Part shown: in pieces, positions 44,210 through 53,090 of the stretch
How positions within the stretch are numbered: position 1 is the first letter of the stretch
Layout of the letters: every line of letters starts with the position of its first letter
NCBI RefSeq assembly: GCF_022844465.1
Contig: NZ_JALHLP010000001.1
Span: 806,001-870,000, forward strand
Direction of reading: 5' to 3'
DNA from: Bradyrhizobium sp.
GTDB lineage: Bacteria; Pseudomonadota; Alphaproteobacteria; Rhizobiales; Xanthobacteraceae
Length of the DNA: 64,000 nt
Program-made: the position numbers and the translations under genes
Notes under the pieces: model-generated
Seen by the model: only the letters and a program-made list of their open reading frames with translations
Databases searched by the model: none
Told to the model about the DNA's origin: nothing

Positions 44210-45055
44210 TCAAGTCCGCTCGAACAACTGTCGGATCAGCGTCGTGATCCTGCCCTTCGGCGACATCATCTCGTGCAGGATCGTGAAATGGTCGGCGCCG
44301 GGGATCTCCTCGTAGGTCACCGGCAGGCCGTACCGGGCGCGGTGACCGGCGAAATCGGCGGTCTGCTTGCGCAGCAGCGGCAGTTCGGCGCTGCCGACCA
44401 CCAGCGACAGCGGCTTTGACGGGCCGCCTTCCTGCATCATCGGCGAATTGCGGCGCGAGGTCGCCTCGTCGGCCCGCAGCTTCTCGTTGAGATAGGAGTG
44501 GCGGATCGGCTCGAGGTCGTAGATGCCAGAGATCGCCATGCCCGCCCTCACCTTCGGATGCGACAGCGCCATCGCGGTCAGATGGCCGCCGGCCGACCAG
44601 CCGGAGACCACGATGCCGCCGGGGGCGGCGCCAAGCGCGGGCAATTGGCCGGCGAGGAAGTCGATGCCGGCGTGGATCTCGGCGACGATTTCATCAAGGG
44701 TCGCGTCGGGCGCCAGCGTGTAGCCGATCAGCGCGACATTGATGGCATGCGCCATCGGGCCTTCGGCAACGACGGTGAAGACCTCCTTGGCGCGCGCCTG
44801 CCAGTAGCCGCCGTGAATGAACAGCAGCGTCGGCGCCTCGTCGGCCGCTTTCAGGAAATCGATCCGGTTGCGCTCGCGCGGGCCGTAGCGGAGATCGAGG
44901 CGAGCGGGGAAGCGCGCGCGCAGGTCGGCGGAGCGCTGCTCCCAGCCGGCCACCAGTTCCACGCTGCCGGCGACGGCGACGCCGTTGTTGAGGCCGCGGT
45001 CGCGGTCCTCCCGGCTCATCGCGCGCCAGTCCAGCGCGGAAAACAATATCGTCAT
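44210..45055 (-). CDS. Alpha/beta hydrolase (arylformamidase/carboxylesterase-like)
   Basis: A 281-residue alpha/beta hydrolase of the hormone-sensitive-lipase/arylformamidase type: FIHGGYWQ oxyanion motif near residue 90, nucleophile in SGWSAGGHLTAM, and catalytic His in GADHFTILHEM. Kynurenine formamidase-like members share HGGYWQ, but no other kynurenine genes are here. ATG at 45055 has CGGAGAT 8 bases upstream and is preferred over the track start. Divergent from the amidase with a 107-base gap. Confidence 0.85.
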   Translation of the reverse strand: MTILFSALDWRAMSREDRDRGLNNGVAVAGSVELVAGWEQRSADLRARFPARLDLRYGPRERNRIDFLKAADEAPTLLFIHGGYWQARAKEVFTVVAEGPMAHAINVALIGYTLAPDATLDEIVAEIHAGIDFLAGQLPALGAAPGGIVVSGWSAGGHLTAMALSHPKVRAGMAISGIYDLEPIRHSYLNEKLRADEATSRRNSPMMQEGGPSKPLSLVVGSAELPLLRKQTADFAGHRARYGLPVTYEEIPGADHFTILHEMMSPKGRITTLIRQLFERT

Positions 45056-45162
45056 GCTGATATCTCCGGTCGGCCGCAACTTGCCTGCGTTTCCACTTTG
45101 CCGGAAAATGTTCTACAGCACCACCTGCGACCAGGAAACGGAAACGAACGGGAGACGGCGAC

Positions 45163-46584
45163 GTGGCGGATCAGGGGCTGGTGCGGGAGACGGCGTGCGC
45201 GATCATCGGCAAGCTGAGGTCGGGCGAAGTCACCCCGCTCGATCTGTTAGATGTGCTGGAACAGCGCATCGCCGAGGTCGACGGCAAGGTCAACGCACTG
45301 CCGACGCTGTGCTTCGACCGCGCCCGCGACCGCGCCCGGGCGCTGATGAAGAAGCCGGCCGCCGACCGCGGCCTGCTCGCCGGCATGCCGGTTCCGATCA
45401 AGGACCTGACCGCCGTCGCCGGCGTGCTGACGACGCAGGGCTCGCCGATCTACCGGGATCACGTCCCGGAGAAGTCAGACATCATGGTCGAGCACCTCGA
45501 GAACAATGGCGGGGTGATCTACGCCAAGTCGAACACGCCGGAATTCGGCGCTGGCGCCAACACGTTCAACGAAGTGTTCGGCCCGACGCGCAATCCGTGG
45601 GATACGTCGCGTTCCGCCGCAGGCTCCTCGGGCGGCGCGGCCGTCGCCCTCGCCACCGGCACCGCGTGGCTGGCGCACGGTTCCGACATGGGCGGCAGCC
45701 TGCGCAACCCCGCCAGCTTCTGCGGCATCGTCGGCATGCGCCCGAGCATCGGCCGCGTCGCGCACACGCCGGCGGCTGCGATCGACCGCAATCTCGGCGT
45801 CCAGGGCCCGATGGCGCGCAACGTCGAAGACCTGGCGCTGCTGCTCGACGCCATGAGCGGCGAGCATCCCGCCGATCCGCTGTCGCTGCCGGTGCTGCCG
45901 ACCTCGTTCCTCTCGGCCGCGCGTTCCGGCAACCGGCCGAAGCGCGTCGCCTATTCGCCGGATCTCGGCATCACCCCGGTCGATCCTGAGGTCGTCGCCA
46001 TCACCCGCAAGGCGGCGCAGCGCTTTGCCGAAGCCGGCGCCATCGTCGAGGAGGCCCATCCCGACCTGCGCGAGGCCCATGAATGCTTCCATGTGCTGCG
46101 CGCCTTCGACTTCGCGCTTTCCAAGGCGGCGCTGCTGCGCACCAGGCGCGACCAGCTCAAGCCGGAAGTGATCTGGAACATCGAGCAAGGCCTCAAGCTG
46201 ACGGTCGAGCAGCTTGAACGCGCCGAAGCGCAGCGCGTCGCCATGACCGCGCGCACGCTGGAATTCTTCGAAACCTACGACCTGCTGCTGTGCCCTGCGA
46301 CCATCGTCGCGCCGTTCCCGATCGAGAACCGTTACGTCGCCGAATGCGCCGGCAAAAAGTTCGACAATTATGTCGAATGGCTCGGCATCGTCTATGCGAT
46401 CACGCTGGTGTGCTGTCCGGCATTGTCCCTGCCCTGCGGATTTACCGCCTCCGGCCTGCCGGTCGGGTTGCAGGTGGTGGCTCCGCCGCGCGGCGAGGCG
46501 AAACTGCTGGCGGGCAGCCGGGTGCTGGAGGACATTCTCGGCCTGCGCGGGACGACGCCGATTGATCCACGATCACCGAAATAG
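45163..46584 (+). CDS. Amidase (amidase-signature family)
   Basis: A 473-residue amidase-signature enzyme. Lys80 in PVPIKDLTAV, cis-Ser in SAAGSSGGAAVALATG and the nucleophile in HGSDMGGSLRNPASFCG complete the triad. The start is GTG at 45163, preceded by CGGGAGACGGCGAC. It is not closely similar to the amidase at 1.7-3.0 kb. The following sulfite-oxidase-like gene starts 25 bases downstream, so the two are likely cotranscribed. The substrate is unknown. Confidence 0.87.
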   Translation: MADQGLVRETACAIIGKLRSGEVTPLDLLDVLEQRIAEVDGKVNALPTLCFDRARDRARALMKKPAADRGLLAGMPVPIKDLTAVAGVLTTQGSPIYRDHVPEKSDIMVEHLENNGGVIYAKSNTPEFGAGANTFNEVFGPTRNPWDTSRSAAGSSGGAAVALATGTAWLAHGSDMGGSLRNPASFCGIVGMRPSIGRVAHTPAAAIDRNLGVQGPMARNVEDLALLLDAMSGEHPADPLSLPVLPTSFLSAARSGNRPKRVAYSPDLGITPVDPEVVAITRKAAQRFAEAGAIVEEAHPDLREAHECFHVLRAFDFALSKAALLRTRRDQLKPEVIWNIEQGLKLTVEQLERAEAQRVAMTARTLEFFETYDLLLCPATIVAPFPIENRYVAECAGKKFDNYVEWLGIVYAITLVCCPALSLPCGFTASGLPVGLQVVAPPRGEAKLLAGSRVLEDILGLRGTTPIDPRSPK

Positions 46585-46608
46585 CGAGCGACGAAGCAAG
46601 AGGGCATA

Positions 46609-47274
46609 ATGGCCGACGAGCATGAGCCGCCGCCGGAGAGCAAACTGACGCGCAGCAAGCAGCGCTGGGCCCGCGAGGCGAAGTTCCTCACCGGAAAGAC
46701 TTCGCGACCCGAGGAGGCCCGCCTGCCGCCGGGCCAGCACCTGACCCGGGACTGGCCGACGCTCGATCTTGGCCTGACGCCCGGCATTTCGCGCGAGCGC
46801 TGGCGCCTCGACGTCTACGGCGCGGTCGAAAACCCGATCTTCTGGGACTTCGCGCAGTTTACGGCGCAACCGCAAAGCCGGTTCCTGTCCGACATCCATT
46901 GCGTCACCACCTGGTCGCGCTACGACAATCAATGGGACGGGCTGGCGACCCGCGATCTGCTCGACGCCTGCCGGCCGCGTAGCGAGGCGCGGTTCGTGGT
47001 GCTGCATTCGCATGACGGCTACACCACCAACCTGGCGCTGGAGGATTTCGCCGCCGAGGACGCCCTGCTCGCCCACAGCTGGTCCGGCGCGCCACTGGAG
47101 CAGGAGCATGGCGGCCCGGTGCGGCTGGTGGTCCCGCATCTCTACTTCTGGAAAAGCGCGAAATGGCTGCAGCGCATCGAGTTTCTCGAACACGACAAGC
47201 CCGGCTATTGGGAAGTCCGCGGCTACCACAACCGCGGCGACCCGTGGGCCGAGCAGCGTTACTCTGGCGACTAG
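46609..47274 (+). CDS. Sulfite oxidase-like molybdopterin oxidoreductase
   Basis: A 221-residue protein with the sulfite-oxidase/MsrP molybdopterin fold: TPGISRERWRLDVYGAVENP, then SDIHCVTTWSRYDN with the Mo-coordinating Cys98, and GGPVRLVVPHLYFWKSAKWLQRIEFLE. No signal peptide or Tat motif is present, so it is cytosolic, unlike MsrP. Family members oxidise sulfite or reduce methionine sulfoxide; this short cytosolic branch is uncharacterised. It leads a trio with the hydrolase-OsmC fusion and a YeeE transporter. Confidence 0.88.
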   Translation: MADEHEPPPESKLTRSKQRWAREAKFLTGKTSRPEEARLPPGQHLTRDWPTLDLGLTPGISRERWRLDVYGAVENPIFWDFAQFTAQPQSRFLSDIHCVTTWSRYDNQWDGLATRDLLDACRPRSEARFVVLHSHDGYTTNLALEDFAAEDALLAHSWSGAPLEQEHGGPVRLVVPHLYFWKSAKWLQRIEFLEHDKPGYWEVRGYHNRGDPWAEQRYSGD

Positions 47275-47299
47275 GCCAGCCCGAACACATGGAGTGCCC

Positions 47300-48523
47300 A
47301 TGCCGACTGAACGCTTTCAATTCACCGGCGAAGGCGGCCATCAGCTGGCCGCCGCGCTCGACACGCCGGACGGGCCGGTGCAGGCCTATGCGCTGTTCGC
47401 GCATTGCTTCACCTGCGGCAAGGACGTGGTGGCGGCGAAACGCATCGCGACCGCGCTCGCCGCCCGCGGCATCGCGGTGCTGCGGTTCGACTTCACCGGG
47501 CTCGGCTCCAGCGAGGGCGACTTCGCCAACGCGACGTTCTCCTCCAACGTCGCCGATCTCGTCCGCGCCGCCGATCATTTGCGCGACACCCGTGGCGCGC
47601 CCGCGATCCTGATCGGCCACAGCCTCGGCGGCGCGGCGATTCTGGCCGCCGCCGGACACATCCCGGAGGCCCAGGCCGTGGTCACGATCGCCGCGCCCTC
47701 CGATCCCGCCCACGTCACCCGTCTGTTCGGCGACCGCATCGCCGACATCCGCGCGCACGGAAAAGTGGAGGTCCAGCTTGCCGGCCGGCCCTTCCACGTC
47801 AAACGCGAATTCCTCGACGATATCGCCGAACAGGGCCTGCTGGCGCAGGTCGCAAAGCTCCACAAGGCGCTGCTGGTCATGCATGCGCCGACCGACGATA
47901 CCGTCGGGATCGACAATGCCACCAGGATTTTCGTCGCGGCCAAACATCCCAAGAGCTTTGTCTCGCTGTCGGGCGCCGATCATCTGCTGAGCAACAAGCG
48001 CGACGGCGTCTACGTCGCCGACGTCATCGCCGCATGGGCCGAACGCTACGTCGAGCCGGTCGAAGCCCGGCCGGTTGCCACAGCCGAAGCGACGCCGGGC
48101 GTCGTCGTGGTGCGCGAGACCCGTAACGGCAAGTTTCAGCAGACGGTGACGTCAGGTCCGCACCGGATGCTGGCGGACGAACCGGTGGCCGCGGGCGGCC
48201 TCGACAGCGGGCCCGGGCCCTATGATCTGGTGCTAGCGGGGTTAGGGGCCTGCACCTCGATGACGATGCGGATGTATGCCGACCGCAAGTCGCTGCCGCT
48301 CGACCGCGTCACGGTCACGCTGAAGCACAGCAAGATTCATGCCCAGGATTGCGCCGAGTGCGAAACCCGCGAAGGCATGCTCGACCAGTTCGACCGGACG
48401 ATTTCGATCGAGGGCGCGCTCGACGCCGAGCAGCGTCAGCGCCTGATGGAGATCGCCGACAAGTGCCCGGTGCACCGGACGCTCAAATCCGAGATCCGGA
48501 TCGTGACCAAAGCTGCGGATTGA
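47300..48523 (+). CDS. Alpha/beta hydrolase-OsmC fusion protein
   Basis: A 407-residue two-domain protein. Residues 1-255 are an alpha/beta hydrolase with nucleophile Ser108 in LIGHSLGGAA and likely His in SGADHLL. Residues 275-407 form an OsmC/YhfA domain with peroxidatic Cys318 in GLGACTSMT and resolving Cys389 in CPVHRTL. OsmC proteins reduce organic hydroperoxides with thiol donors. The fusion occurs in several proteobacteria, but its role is not known to me. GGAG is 6 bases before the ATG, and the gene lies 25 bases after the sulfite-oxidase-like gene. Confidence 0.9.
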   Translation: MPTERFQFTGEGGHQLAAALDTPDGPVQAYALFAHCFTCGKDVVAAKRIATALAARGIAVLRFDFTGLGSSEGDFANATFSSNVADLVRAADHLRDTRGAPAILIGHSLGGAAILAAAGHIPEAQAVVTIAAPSDPAHVTRLFGDRIADIRAHGKVEVQLAGRPFHVKREFLDDIAEQGLLAQVAKLHKALLVMHAPTDDTVGIDNATRIFVAAKHPKSFVSLSGADHLLSNKRDGVYVADVIAAWAERYVEPVEARPVATAEATPGVVVVRETRNGKFQQTVTSGPHRMLADEPVAAGGLDSGPGPYDLVLAGLGACTSMTMRMYADRKSLPLDRVTVTLKHSKIHAQDCAECETREGMLDQFDRTISIEGALDAEQRQRLMEIADKCPVHRTLKSEIRIVTKAAD

Positions 48524-48529
48524 GCCCGC

Positions 48530-49588
48530 TCAGGCCGCCGCCAGCGGACGCACCCGCAGCGCGCCGCGCAGGCCGGCGGCGGAGCCGACCAGAATGCCGG
48601 CGAAGGCGACCAGCGAAGCCAGCGCCAGCGTCGAGAAGCCCGTCAGCCCCTGCCCGATCGAGCAGCCAAAGGCCAATACGCCGCCCACGCCCATCAGCGC
48701 AGCACCTGCGCCCGAGCGGAGCATGTGGCGCGGCGACTGAAAGCCCTCGAATTGAAAGCGCCCGGTCAGGAGCGCGGTGACGAGGCTGCCGGCGAATACG
48801 CCGAACACGGTGACGATGCCGAAATTGAGCGTCGATCCCGTCCACAGCATGACATAGAGCAGGCCGTCCGCGATCGGCGCGATGAAGCTGAGCGAGGTGA
48901 CGGGCGTCGGATTGAAATCGTCGGCGCCGAGATAGCCGGTCGCAAACCAGCCGGCCGTCACCAGCAGGCCGATCAGGAGACCCGTTGTGACCTGCCCCGG
49001 CGATCGCCGGAATGCCGGATGCGCAAAGGCGAAGATGACCAGCGCGGCGGCGATGACCGAGGCTGCCAACATCCGCGCCGCGGTGGCGCTCAGCCCTGCC
49101 GACGCCAGCAGCGCCGGCACCGAGTTCGCCGCTGACGTGGTCTGCGACGCGCCGACCATCGCAACCCGCACCGGCGCGATCAGGCCCTTCAGCGCCATCT
49201 GCGCGAAAATCGCCAGCACCACCAGCACGACGAAAGAGCGAAGGTTGCCGCGCCCGAGCAGCACCAGCGCGCGCGAGCCGCAGCCGTTCGCTAGCACCAT
49301 GCCGTAGCCGAACAATAGCCCGCCAAAGAACATCACGGGTGCGGAGAACGACGCCTGCAGGTAAATCGACTTGCCGATGTCGGCAAGACCCGCCGCCGCC
49401 AGCAATTGCGTCCCGGCGACGGCGACGCCGATCGCCAACGCGTAGGTGCGGACCAGACGGCCGTCGCCGGCCGACCAGTAGCCGCGAAGACCATTGAGCA
49501 GGCAAAACCCGCTCAGCAGACCGACCGATCCATAGACGAGCCCGATCAGCAGTCCGCTCAAGATCACGATATTGCCACTGTCCAACAC
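48530..49588 (-). CDS. YeeE/YedE-family sulfur-compound transporter
   Basis: A 352-residue membrane protein with about nine to ten hydrophobic segments and the conserved Cys motifs ANGCGSRALVLLGRGNLRS and AFGCSIGQGLTG. In thiosulfate transporters (TsuA) such Cys residues pass thiosulfate through the membrane; other YeeE/YedE members are linked to selenium. The start is GTG at 49588, with GGGAAA upstream. It converges on the hydrolase-OsmC gene with a 6-base gap, reinforcing a sulfur-related neighbourhood. Thiosulfate as substrate is inferred from family only. Confidence 0.87.
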   Translation of the reverse strand: MLDSGNIVILSGLLIGLVYGSVGLLSGFCLLNGLRGYWSAGDGRLVRTYALAIGVAVAGTQLLAAAGLADIGKSIYLQASFSAPVMFFGGLLFGYGMVLANGCGSRALVLLGRGNLRSFVVLVVLAIFAQMALKGLIAPVRVAMVGASQTTSAANSVPALLASAGLSATAARMLAASVIAAALVIFAFAHPAFRRSPGQVTTGLLIGLLVTAGWFATGYLGADDFNPTPVTSLSFIAPIADGLLYVMLWTGSTLNFGIVTVFGVFAGSLVTALLTGRFQFEGFQSPRHMLRSGAGAALMGVGGVLAFGCSIGQGLTGFSTLALASLVAFAGILVGSAAGLRGALRVRPLAAA

Positions 49589-49743
49589 CGGCTTTTCCCG
49601 TTCGCTCGCGCGACCGCATGGCCGCGACCATCAGATAGGCGTGAATTTCCGTGCTGCTATTACGCAGGAAATACGGGCGCGTCCACGGTTCGCCGACACA
49701 GAGAATGAATCACCCGTTTGGTCACGCGACCGGGAAACAAACG

Positions 49744-49798
49744 CGCTGCAGCTGAAAACAATAAGGGAGAATTCTTCCCGTGAAAAAACGCTGCAGCG
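49744..49798. promoter_or_regulatory. Concentric palindromes between paaK and the yeeE-like gene
   Basis: Outer arms CGCTGCAGC (49744-49752) and GCTGCAGCG (49790-49798) share a centre with the inner GGGAGAATTCTTCCC (49765-49779). Read on the minus strand the inner element is a short hairpin followed by TTATTGTTTT, so it may end the paa transcript. It lies 42 bases after the paaK stop and 156 before the yeeE-like start. A regulatory site for the transporter is the alternative. Confidence 0.4.
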
Positions 49799-49839
49799 GG
49801 GTGCGGCCAGCGAATAGCTGGAGTAGCAAGGGCTAGCCA

Positions 49840-51171
49840 CTATTCTTTCGGCCGCTTGTCGTGGACGCGCTTCGCCTTGCCAAGCGAGCGTTCCAGCGTG
49901 TCCGGCGCCACCGCCTTGATGCGCGCGGTGATGCCGATGGTGTTCTTGATGAAGACCGCGACCTTCTCGGCATGGGTGTGCAGCCCGCCGCCGTCCCAGC
50001 TTTCCGGGCGGGCTTCGGCGAGCACGGTCATCTCGTCCATCCGCCCCTCGCGCGTCAGTTCGATGATGAAATGGCCGCCGCACCAGTCGGTCGCCAGCAG
50101 CGCTTCCTCGATCTGGGTCGGAAACACATTGACGCCGCGCAGGATGATCATGTCATCGGAACGGCCGGTGACCTTTTCCATCCGCCGCATGCCTGGCCGC
50201 GCGGTGCCCGGCAACAGCCGCGTCAGGTCGCGGGTGCGGTAGCGGATGATCGGAAAACCTTCCTTGGTCAGCGAGGTGAAAACCAGTTCGCCCTTCTCGC
50301 CGTCCGGCAGCACCGCGCCGGTTTCGGGATCGACGACCTCGGGATAGAAGTGGTCCTCCCAGATGTGCAGCCCGTCCTTTGTCTCCACGCATTCCTGCGC
50401 CACGCCGGGTCCGATCACTTCCGACAGCCCGTAAATGTCCGTCGCCTCCATGTCGAAGGTCTGCTCGATCTCGGCACGCATGGCGTTGGTCCAGGGTTCG
50501 GCGCCGAAGATGCCGAACTTCAGCGACGATTTTCGGGGATCGAGGCCCTGCCGCTTGAACTCGTCCGAGATCGCCAGCATGTAGCTCGGCGTCACCGTGA
50601 TGATGTCGGGCCTGAAGTCGTTGATCAGCTGCACCTGCCGCTCGGTCATGCCGCCGGAAACCGGCACCACGGTGCAGCCGAGCTTTTCGGCGCCGTAATG
50701 CGCGCCGAGGCCGCCGGTGAACAGACCATAACCATAGGCGTTGTGCATCAGCATGCCGGTGCGCCCGCCGGCGGCGCGGATCGAACGCGCCATCACCTCC
50801 GACCAGATCTCGATATCGGCTTTTGTGTACCCGACCACGATCGGCTTGCCCGTTGTGCCCGAGGAGGCATGGACGCGGATGAGCTGTTCGCGCGGCACCG
50901 CGAACATCCCGAAGGGGTAATTGTCCCTGAGGTCCGTCTTTACCGTGAACGGGAATTTTGCGAGGTCGGCGAGCTGTTTGAAATCGGAAGGATGCACGCC
51001 GGCTTCGTCGAACGCCCCGCGGTAATGCGCGACGTGGTCGTAGGCGTGCCGCAGCGACCAGGCGAGACGCCGGGTTTGCAGCGCCATGATCGCGTCGCGC
51101 GAGGCGCGTTCGGTCTCGTCCAGCTCCGGGCGGTAATTCGTCGTCCTTGATTGCATGCCGGTTGCGGCCAT
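49840..51171 (-). CDS. paaK: Phenylacetate-CoA ligase
   Basis: A 443-residue AMP-forming ligase activating phenylacetate to phenylacetyl-CoA, the first step of the pathway. ATP loop HASSGTTGKP at 101-110, IYGLSEVIGPGVAQEC near 240, YRTRDLTRLLPG and the hinge GRSDDMIILRGVNVFPTQIE. ATG at 51171 follows GGGGGG. It is 21 bases downstream of paaI and last in the paa operon. Length fits PaaK (about 440). Confidence 0.96.
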   Translation of the reverse strand: MAATGMQSRTTNYRPELDETERASRDAIMALQTRRLAWSLRHAYDHVAHYRGAFDEAGVHPSDFKQLADLAKFPFTVKTDLRDNYPFGMFAVPREQLIRVHASSGTTGKPIVVGYTKADIEIWSEVMARSIRAAGGRTGMLMHNAYGYGLFTGGLGAHYGAEKLGCTVVPVSGGMTERQVQLINDFRPDIITVTPSYMLAISDEFKRQGLDPRKSSLKFGIFGAEPWTNAMRAEIEQTFDMEATDIYGLSEVIGPGVAQECVETKDGLHIWEDHFYPEVVDPETGAVLPDGEKGELVFTSLTKEGFPIIRYRTRDLTRLLPGTARPGMRRMEKVTGRSDDMIILRGVNVFPTQIEEALLATDWCGGHFIIELTREGRMDEMTVLAEARPESWDGGGLHTHAEKVAVFIKNTIGITARIKAVAPDTLERSLGKAKRVHDKRPKE

Positions 51172-51192
51172 CGCACCCCCCTTTATCGATCG

Positions 51193-51642
51193 CTAGGTTG
51201 CACCATCGACGGCCGGCAGCCACGTTCCGGCGATGGTGCGGGAATGCCCACGGAATTCGGCGATCACGACGTCACCGGCGCTGACGCTGACGTCGTAGAT
51301 TTCGGACCGGCCGCTGCGCGAGACTTCCCGCGCGGTTGCAACCAGCACGTCGCCGAGCTTGCCCGGCCGAACGAAAGCAATGTCGCACTGCGCTGCGACC
51401 GCGCGCTCATTTCGCGAGTTGCAGGCAAAGGCGAAGGTGGAATCGGCCAGCAGAAAGATGAAGCCGCCATGGGCGATGCGCTGACCGTTGACCATGTGCG
51501 GCTGCACCGTCATCGCCAGCGTGGCCCGGCCGGGCCCGATCTCGACGATCTGCATGCCGAGGCTCTTGCTGGCGTCGTCTTCCTTCCACATCGCCTCCGC
51601 GCAGGCGCGGGCGATTTCGTCGGGCGAAAGCGCAAGGTTCAT
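51193..51642 (-). CDS. paaI: Phenylacetate-pathway thioesterase
   Basis: A 149-residue hot-dog thioesterase. HMVNGQRIAHGGFIFLLADSTFAFACNSR carries the catalytic Asp and the HGG turn seen in PaaI. PaaI removes CoA from dead-end or reactive ring-hydroxylated intermediates. ATG at 51642 (MNLALSPDE) was chosen; the 40 extra track residues upstream are low-complexity and come from intergenic DNA. Placed between paaE (with a repeat) and paaK. Confidence 0.93.
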   Translation of the reverse strand: MNLALSPDEIARACAEAMWKEDDASKSLGMQIVEIGPGRATLAMTVQPHMVNGQRIAHGGFIFLLADSTFAFACNSRNERAVAAQCDIAFVRPGKLGDVLVATAREVSRSGRSEIYDVSVSAGDVVIAEFRGHSRTIAGTWLPAVDGAT

Positions 51643-51781
51643 CGCGGTTCGGCCGCGCGGCGCAAGGGATTCACGGCGTTTTCTCCTGTGCGGTCGGGCC
51701 TGTCTGAGCAGGCCTTGGCTCGAGTGCGCGTTAGTGTGGAAGCGAAGCGCCCGAGCTGTCAACGATCCCGCTTCTCACTTC

Positions 51782-51863
51782 CGTCATTCCGGGGTGATGC
51801 GAAGCATCGAACCCGGAATCTCGAGATTCCGGGTTCGCGTCTTCGACGCATCCCGGAATGACG
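51782..51863. repeat. Family B palindromic repeat inside the paa operon
   Basis: CGTCATTCCGGGGTGATGC to CATCCCGGAATGACG with the GGAATCTCGAGATTCC core. It begins 140 bases upstream of the paaI ATG and ends 7 bases from the paaE stop, within the presumed polycistronic unit. Confidence 0.9.
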
Positions 51864-51869
51864 TCGGCG

Positions 51870-52949
51870 TTAGACATGATCGTAATCCACCACCACCTTG
51901 TCCGATACCGGCCGCGCCTGGCAGGTCAGGATGAAGCCCGCCTTCAATTCCCACGGCTCCAGCGAATAATTGACTTCCATCTGCGCCTCGCCCTCGACCA
52001 GCCTGGCGCGGCAAGTCGAGCACATGCCGCCCTTGCACGCGAACGGCAGGTCCATGCCGGCGCGCAAGGCGGCGTCCAGAATGGCCTCACCTTCCGCGAC
52101 CGGCACCTCACGGCGCTTGCCGTCGATGATCAGCGAGGCCATCGCCCTCGGCGGCGCCGAGGCTTCAACGATCTTCTTCGCGCGCGGCTTGCCGCCGAAC
52201 TCCGAGACGAAGCGCTCGACATGAATGCGATCGTCGGCGATGCCGATCTCGCGGCAGGTCGCCTCGATCGCCTCGCTCATGCCCGCGGGGCCGCAGATGA
52301 AGACGTGGTCAACGCTTGAGGCCGGCACCAGCGAGCGCAGCAGCACCCGCACCTTCTCGCCGTCAAGCCGGCCATGCAGGATCGGTATGTCCTGTTCTTC
52401 GCCCGAGATCACATGGAAAAGCGAAAGCCGCTGCATGAAGCGATCCTTCAACTCCTCCAGCTCTTCCAGGAACAGCATGCCTAATGTCGAGCGGTTGCCG
52501 TAAAACAGAAAGAAGCGGCTGTCGGGCTCGCGGGCCAGCACGCCCTTCGCGATCGACAGGATCGGCGTGATGCCGGAACCAGCGGCAAAGCCGACATAGA
52601 CCCGCGCCTTATCCGGTGCGTGGGCTATGCCGAAGCGGCCGGTCGGCGTCATCACGTCGAGCTCGTCGCCGGGCTTCAGCTCGTCGGCGGCCCAGTTCGA
52701 GAACGCGCCGCCATCGACCTTTTTCACGGCAATACGCAGCTCGCCGTCGTCGGGTCCCGAGCAGATCGAATAGGAACGACGGACTTCCTCGCCGTCCATC
52801 ATCGTACGCAGGGTCAGATATTGCCCCGGCGCGAAGACGTAGGCCTTCTGCAACGCCTTCGGGATCTCGAAGGTCATCGACACCGCGTCCGCGGTTTCGC
52901 GGCGCAAATCGTGGACGGCGAGACGGTGAAAGCGCGGTGCGAGCGACAT
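51870..52949 (-). CDS. paaE: Phenylacetyl-CoA 1,2-epoxidase reductase subunit
   Basis: A 359-residue iron-sulfur flavoprotein passing electrons from NADPH to the PaaABC oxygenase. The N-terminal FAD domain has RRSYSICSG (about 57-65), the NAD domain GFAAGSGITPILS and the C-terminal plant-type ferredoxin domain has Cys305, Cys310, Cys313 and Cys343 for the 2Fe-2S cluster (FACKGGMCSTC...LTCQA). Complete. Separated from paaD by 141 bases containing a family A repeat. Confidence 0.97.
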   Translation of the reverse strand: MSLAPRFHRLAVHDLRRETADAVSMTFEIPKALQKAYVFAPGQYLTLRTMMDGEEVRRSYSICSGPDDGELRIAVKKVDGGAFSNWAADELKPGDELDVMTPTGRFGIAHAPDKARVYVGFAAGSGITPILSIAKGVLAREPDSRFFLFYGNRSTLGMLFLEELEELKDRFMQRLSLFHVISGEEQDIPILHGRLDGEKVRVLLRSLVPASSVDHVFICGPAGMSEAIEATCREIGIADDRIHVERFVSEFGGKPRAKKIVEASAPPRAMASLIIDGKRREVPVAEGEAILDAALRAGMDLPFACKGGMCSTCRARLVEGEAQMEVNYSLEPWELKAGFILTCQARPVSDKVVVDYDHV

Positions 52950-52962
52950 CAGTCAGCTCCAC

Positions 52963-53075
52963 CGTCATTGCGAGGAGCAGAGCGACGAAGCAATCCACAC
53001 TTGCTTTGCGGTCCGATGAATCGCTTCGCTGCGCTCTCTTGCACAAACACTTCGCGCTTGTTGCAGACAATGACG
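52963..53075. repeat. Degenerate family A palindromic repeat inside the paa operon
   Basis: CGTCATTGCGAGGAGCAGAG at one end, ACAATGACG at the other; the right arm is less perfect than in other copies (CGCTTGTTGCAGACAATGACG). It occupies most of the 141-base gap between paaD and paaE. Confidence 0.8.
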
Positions 53076-53090
53076 GTCATGGATCCAATC

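Noticed and set aside
49861-51150. Plus-strand ORF of 429 aa opposite paaK
   Set aside because: Antisense shadow with His/Arg-rich composition and no recognisable motif.
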